Shown here: piece after piece, positions 60,982 to 64,000 of the stretch
How positions within the stretch are numbered: position 1 is the stretch's first letter
Layout: each line of letters opens with the position of its first letter
Source of the DNA: Mycobacterium marseillense
GTDB lineage: Bacteria; Actinomycetota; Actinomycetes; Mycobacteriales; Mycobacteriaceae
DNA length: 64,000 nucleotides
NCBI RefSeq assembly: GCF_010731675.1
Contig: NZ_AP022584.1
Coordinates: 3,348,001-3,412,000 of the forward strand
Reading direction: 5' to 3'
Position numbers and translations under genes: made by a program
Notes under the pieces: generated by a model
What the model saw: the letters and a program-made list of their open reading frames with translations, nothing else
Told to the model about the DNA's origin: nothing
Database searches by the model: none

Positions 60982-62351
60982 CGGCCCCTCACGCACTCAC
61001 GCGGGGGGAGACCGTGTGCCAAATCCGTCGTGACAGTGAGCGAGAAGTCGCTCAGAGTGCTCGAAATATGCTGCATCAGCGCATCATTCGAGTTGGGACG
61101 CCCCGGTTCGTAGGAGAGGAACGAGACGAAGACCTGTCCGCGCGCCCGTCCAGCCAACAACGCCAGCACCCCGTTGGTGCGCTTCATCGTCGAGCTGGTC
61201 ACGCCCGGGTACAAGGACTTCATCGCGAAATAGTCGGCATCCGTGCCGTCTGGCCGATTGGCCGCCGAGTCGATCGCACCGAGGTTGGACGACACGACAG
61301 CGTTCGAACTACCGGTGGCCACGCTGATCAGTCGCCGGAAGACGCGCTTGGGGATCCACGGAACCAGCGGCAGCAGTGCCCACCGCTCGTCGGGCGAATC
61401 CTGGTGGCCGGCCAGCGCTTGCTTGATCGCGGCGCGGATCTCGCGCAGGTCCGGCACCAGCGCGGGGTCGACCACGATGTCGACATTCGTGACCGCGTTG
61501 GCGCGGGTATCACCCGGGGCGCGCTCATTGACCGGCATCCCCACATTTACCGAGCCGTCGGCGACGACGCGTCCCACTCGCTGGGCGAGCCGGGCCGCCA
61601 ATCCCGCCAGCAGCGCATTGCCGGTCCCCCCGAGGGCGCGAGCGCGGTCGTCCCACTGGTCGGCGTTGATGAAGATCGTCGCAGCGGGGAGCGTGAGGCT
61701 GTCGTCCGGTCCGGCTGCCGGCGCGCCTCGCTTTTCGGGGGGTGGGGCGACGGATCCGGCTCCGCGGCGATCCGCTCGTCCCAGTCGCGCCGCCGCGACG
61801 AGCGCGCGGCCGACATCCGTTGTGTCACGTACAGTTTGCCGTGCATCCTCGCGCAGCGCCCGCCAGCGCCGTCGCGATTGCGCGGCGGGCCAGCGAATCG
61901 CGTCGTCGCGTCCGCACGCCGCGTCCGCCACCGCCTCGCACAGCCCGACGCCGTCGCTGAGGCAATGCGTGATGACGAGGCTCACCCCCGCTCCGCCGTC
62001 GGTGAACGGCAGCAGCGCAAGGTGCCATCCGGGTCCATGCTCGGCATCCGGCCGCATGTTTGCTTGCTCGTCGCACCAGGTGTCGAACTCCGCCCGCGGC
62101 CGGGCCGTCGCGGCGATTTCGAGGCCCGGCCGCTCGCCGGGCGATACCCAGCGGTGGCGGCCGAACGGCAAGGGGGACCGCTCGATTCGGCGGGCCAGGC
62201 GCCCCCTGCCCAGATGGTCATGAAACCGTTTCAGACCGCCGATGTCGACGGGCCGGTTGTACACCCAGACACACTGCACCAAGCTGGTGGTGCCCGTCGC
62301 GCGCTCCCCCAGGAAGAGGGCCTGGTCGGCCAGATCCAGTACGTTGCTCAT
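60978..62351 (-). CDS. WS/DGAT-PapA-like acyltransferase family protein
   Basis: 457 aa. CoA-dependent acyltransferase (condensation-type) fold: N-terminus LDLADQALFLGERATGTTSLVQCVWVY resembles wax-ester synthase/DGAT proteins, the active site reads THCLSDGVGL (H-x-x-x-D-G, with the first His of the usual HHxxxDG replaced by Thr), and the C-terminal half has VNVGMPVNERAPGDTRANAVTNVDIVV and AVVSSNLGAIDSAANRPDG. It could make a wax ester, a triglyceride or an acylated sugar/polyketide. It is 2 bp downstream of another acyltransferase-fold gene, in the same operon. Confidence 0.87.
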   Translation of the reverse strand: MSNVLDLADQALFLGERATGTTSLVQCVWVYNRPVDIGGLKRFHDHLGRGRLARRIERSPLPFGRHRWVSPGERPGLEIAATARPRAEFDTWCDEQANMRPDAEHGPGWHLALLPFTDGGAGVSLVITHCLSDGVGLCEAVADAACGRDDAIRWPAAQSRRRWRALREDARQTVRDTTDVGRALVAAARLGRADRRGAGSVAPPPEKRGAPAAGPDDSLTLPAATIFINADQWDDRARALGGTGNALLAGLAARLAQRVGRVVADGSVNVGMPVNERAPGDTRANAVTNVDIVVDPALVPDLREIRAAIKQALAGHQDSPDERWALLPLVPWIPKRVFRRLISVATGSSNAVVSSNLGAIDSAANRPDGTDADYFAMKSLYPGVTSSTMKRTNGVLALLAGRARGQVFVSFLSYEPGRPNSNDALMQHISSTLSDFSLTVTTDLAHGLPPRECVRGR

Positions 62352-62353
62352 TT

Positions 62354-63829
62354 TTAGGCCGCCTCCGTGTCGTCTTCGTCCGCACGGTCCTGAAGTACAT
62401 CCGGGCTTCCTTGGGGTGCAATCACACCCGCGTTGGCTCCGACGCTTCTGGCGGCCTGCGTGAACACCTCAATCAATGTCGCGACGTAGCGTCGCACCGA
62501 CTCATGCGCGACTTCGTTGTCGGGGAAGGAGATGGTCACCGTGGTTTTTTCAGCGTGACGGTTGATCCACATGTTGATGCCGCCGGCGGACAGATTGTCG
62601 CCGTAGGTACCGAAATTGGTCTCCCCCCACAATCCGGCGAGGGGTATCTTCCGGAAATCGAGGAAGGACAACATCATCGGCAGAGTCGTCGGCAACTTGA
62701 TGTCCAGCTGTTCCGGTGTGGCCAACTCCAACACTCTCTCAAACGGCACCTCAGCAAGACCTCGCGCGGCTTCGAAAGACTCCTGGGCTGCTTGGGCCGC
62801 CTCGCAGAATGAGACGCCCGTGGCTGGCACGGTAACCGGAATCAGGCTGGCAAACCAACCCAGCGTCATCGTTTCGATGCCTGGCATCCGCGTGTCCTTG
62901 GCCGTGAAGCCGCGGTAGATCTCGTTTCCCGTCAATTCGTGTTCGGCCAAGGCGGTGCAGGCCAGCACTCCCCCGATGAACCGGGCGCCGGCCGCCACAC
63001 ATGCGGCATCGAAAGACTCCGTCTCGCCGGCATCCAGCAACTGGACCGTCAGGAAATCGCCCGCGCTGCTCGCCCACGTATCACCCAGCGACAGCGGGAA
63101 ACTCGGCCATGCGCCGTCGGTGTCACGCGCGAACGCGATCCAGTCCTTGATTTCAGGCGATGACAGGGTCAGGCCCGCCGCGGCCTCGCGCTGGCGCGCG
63201 ACGTAGTCGCGATAGCTCCTGACCTCGGCGAGCTCGGGCTGATGTCGATGCGTGCCCTGGGACAGTTCCTGATACGTCAGATGGATGTCAACGAAGATCA
63301 GGCCGGCGGACAAGCCGTCGATGTGCAGATGGTCGACACTCGCGTAGAACGTGAAATAGTCGGCGTGCTCGACGATTCCGAATGTGAAGCAACCCCATTC
63401 GAGTGTTTCCGGGGTCGTCGTCAAGACGTGGGCCCGCACTTCCTCGGCGCTCATGCGCCCGAACGACACCGGAACGAGTTCGATATCGGTGGGGTCGTCG
63501 ATCGCTCGACGCACGATGGAGCCGTCCTCGAATTCGAACCAATTGTGGTAGGTGTCGTGACGGCGGACGTGCGCGTTGATCGCCGCGGTCATCGTCGGGA
63601 CGTCGCACGCGCCGGGGATGTCCCACGCCACGACCATCAGGCGCGGCAAGTTCCTGTTCATGGCTCTGCCGACGTTGGCAGCCCAAAGATGTTGATTCTG
63701 TTGATAACTCGGACTCATCTCACATCTGCGTGCGGTGCGCGCCGCGTGATGCGCTGCCTGCGTGGGCGTCCACATGGTAAGCGGACCGTGCGGTGGTTGC
63801 CATTCGTTGATGTTGCCGAGTGCGACCAT
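62354..63829 (-). CDS. PapA/condensation-domain acyltransferase
   Basis: 491 aa from ATG at 63829 (GGGAGGAA about 13 nt before it). Condensation-type acyltransferase with VVAWDIPGACDVPTMTAAINAHVRRHDTYHNWFEFEDG near the N-terminus and active site VDHLHIDGLSAG (the catalytic His of HHxxxDG kept, first His is Asp). It resembles mycobacterial PapA1-3 proteins that put acyl chains on trehalose or other lipids. No polyketide synthase or MmpL gene is visible in the window; these may lie beyond its end. It forms an operon with the gene at 60978-62351. Confidence 0.88.
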   Translation of the reverse strand: MVALGNINEWQPPHGPLTMWTPTQAAHHAARTARRCEMSPSYQQNQHLWAANVGRAMNRNLPRLMVVAWDIPGACDVPTMTAAINAHVRRHDTYHNWFEFEDGSIVRRAIDDPTDIELVPVSFGRMSAEEVRAHVLTTTPETLEWGCFTFGIVEHADYFTFYASVDHLHIDGLSAGLIFVDIHLTYQELSQGTHRHQPELAEVRSYRDYVARQREAAAGLTLSSPEIKDWIAFARDTDGAWPSFPLSLGDTWASSAGDFLTVQLLDAGETESFDAACVAAGARFIGGVLACTALAEHELTGNEIYRGFTAKDTRMPGIETMTLGWFASLIPVTVPATGVSFCEAAQAAQESFEAARGLAEVPFERVLELATPEQLDIKLPTTLPMMLSFLDFRKIPLAGLWGETNFGTYGDNLSAGGINMWINRHAEKTTVTISFPDNEVAHESVRRYVATLIEVFTQAARSVGANAGVIAPQGSPDVLQDRADEDDTEAA

Positions 63830-64000
63830 TTTCTTAAGTCGTTCCTCCCCGTGATACGGACATTTATTGCGCAGCAAGGGAGCAGCGAAAAGGCGTCGGT
63901 CTATGGCCCCCGCGCAGCATGAATTCCATTCGCTGGAACCTTTTACGACGACTTGGCAAGTTGGACTGATGTTGCCGCGCCCCTCTGCGCCCCCTGTGTC

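Noticed and set aside
59779..60996. 405-codon minus-strand frame across the TetR gene and part of the MpaB-like gene
   Set aside because: It covers the HTH region of a clear TetR gene and reads the MpaB-like gene out of frame.

Overview
The window is chromosomal DNA from a high-GC actinobacterium, almost certainly a slow-growing non-tuberculous Mycobacterium. It carries a complete ESX-3 type VII secretion locus, PE/PPE proteins, DUF732 and DUF3060 envelope proteins, PapA/WS-DGAT-type acyltransferases, and a gene order that follows (inverted) the M. tuberculosis Rv0275c-Rv0321 region. A zinc-stress cluster beside ESX-3 is an arrangement I recall from the M. avium group. That is memory, not a search. 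I see no insertion sequence, prophage, CRISPR array or replication origin.

Layout. 0.1-5 kb: two DUF7159 proteins (one with a Gly/His-rich 39-bp repeat tail), dcd, and a secreted LAS-type peptidase relative. 5.1-20 kb: tRNA-Gly(CCC), then accessory genes with no counterpart in the syntenic M. tuberculosis interval: an ATP-grasp plus beta-lactamase-fold pair, an LdtA-like L,D-transpeptidase, two DUF732 proteins, a polyol dehydrogenase/xylulokinase pair, a PAP2-diacylglycerol kinase fusion, tandem GAP-family proteins and a GT-C membrane glycosyltransferase. 20-34 kb: conserved mycobacterial backbone (GH16 glucanase, MDR reductase, DUF3060, a third DUF7159, an Hsp70-like membrane protein, TetR plus SnoaL-like, YkuD-like, PAP2, BluB-like, sulfatase). 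34-36 kb: trans-aconitate-type methyltransferase and an alpha/beta hydrolase. 36.2-51 kb: ESX-3, all on the minus strand and transcribed eccA3-eccB3-eccC3-PE5-PPE4-esxG-esxH-espG3-eccD3-mycP3-eccE3, with a Zur box and an IdeR-like box upstream. 51.5-59.3 kb: a SAM methyltransferase and a zinc-starvation island. 59.3-63.8 kb: MpaB/DUF2236 oxygenase, TetR, and two CoA-dependent-acyltransferase-fold proteins.

The 52.5-59.3 kb island is the most coherent system. It has a Zur/FurB-like repressor, a canonical COG0523 GTPase, a small ANTAR RNA-binding protein, a P-loop-less COG0523 protein with cysteine-free L31, a divergent operon of zinc-independent L28-L33-S14-S18 plus a coupled cysteine-bearing protein, and a PPE3-like gene. 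Zur-type palindromes (core TGAAAATGATTATCA) sit in front of each transcription unit and in front of ESX-3. Low zinc should therefore derepress metallochaperones, zinc-free ribosomal proteins, a PPE substrate and its secretion system together.

A second theme is membrane-anchored proteins with an actin/Hsp70-like cytoplasmic domain, one transmembrane helix and a Pro- or Gly-rich outer tail. Three are DUF7159 members and one is the Hsp70-like protein. Start sites were chosen from ribosome binding sites and family alignment recalled from memory. M. tuberculosis names are given as recalled homologues, not as search results.
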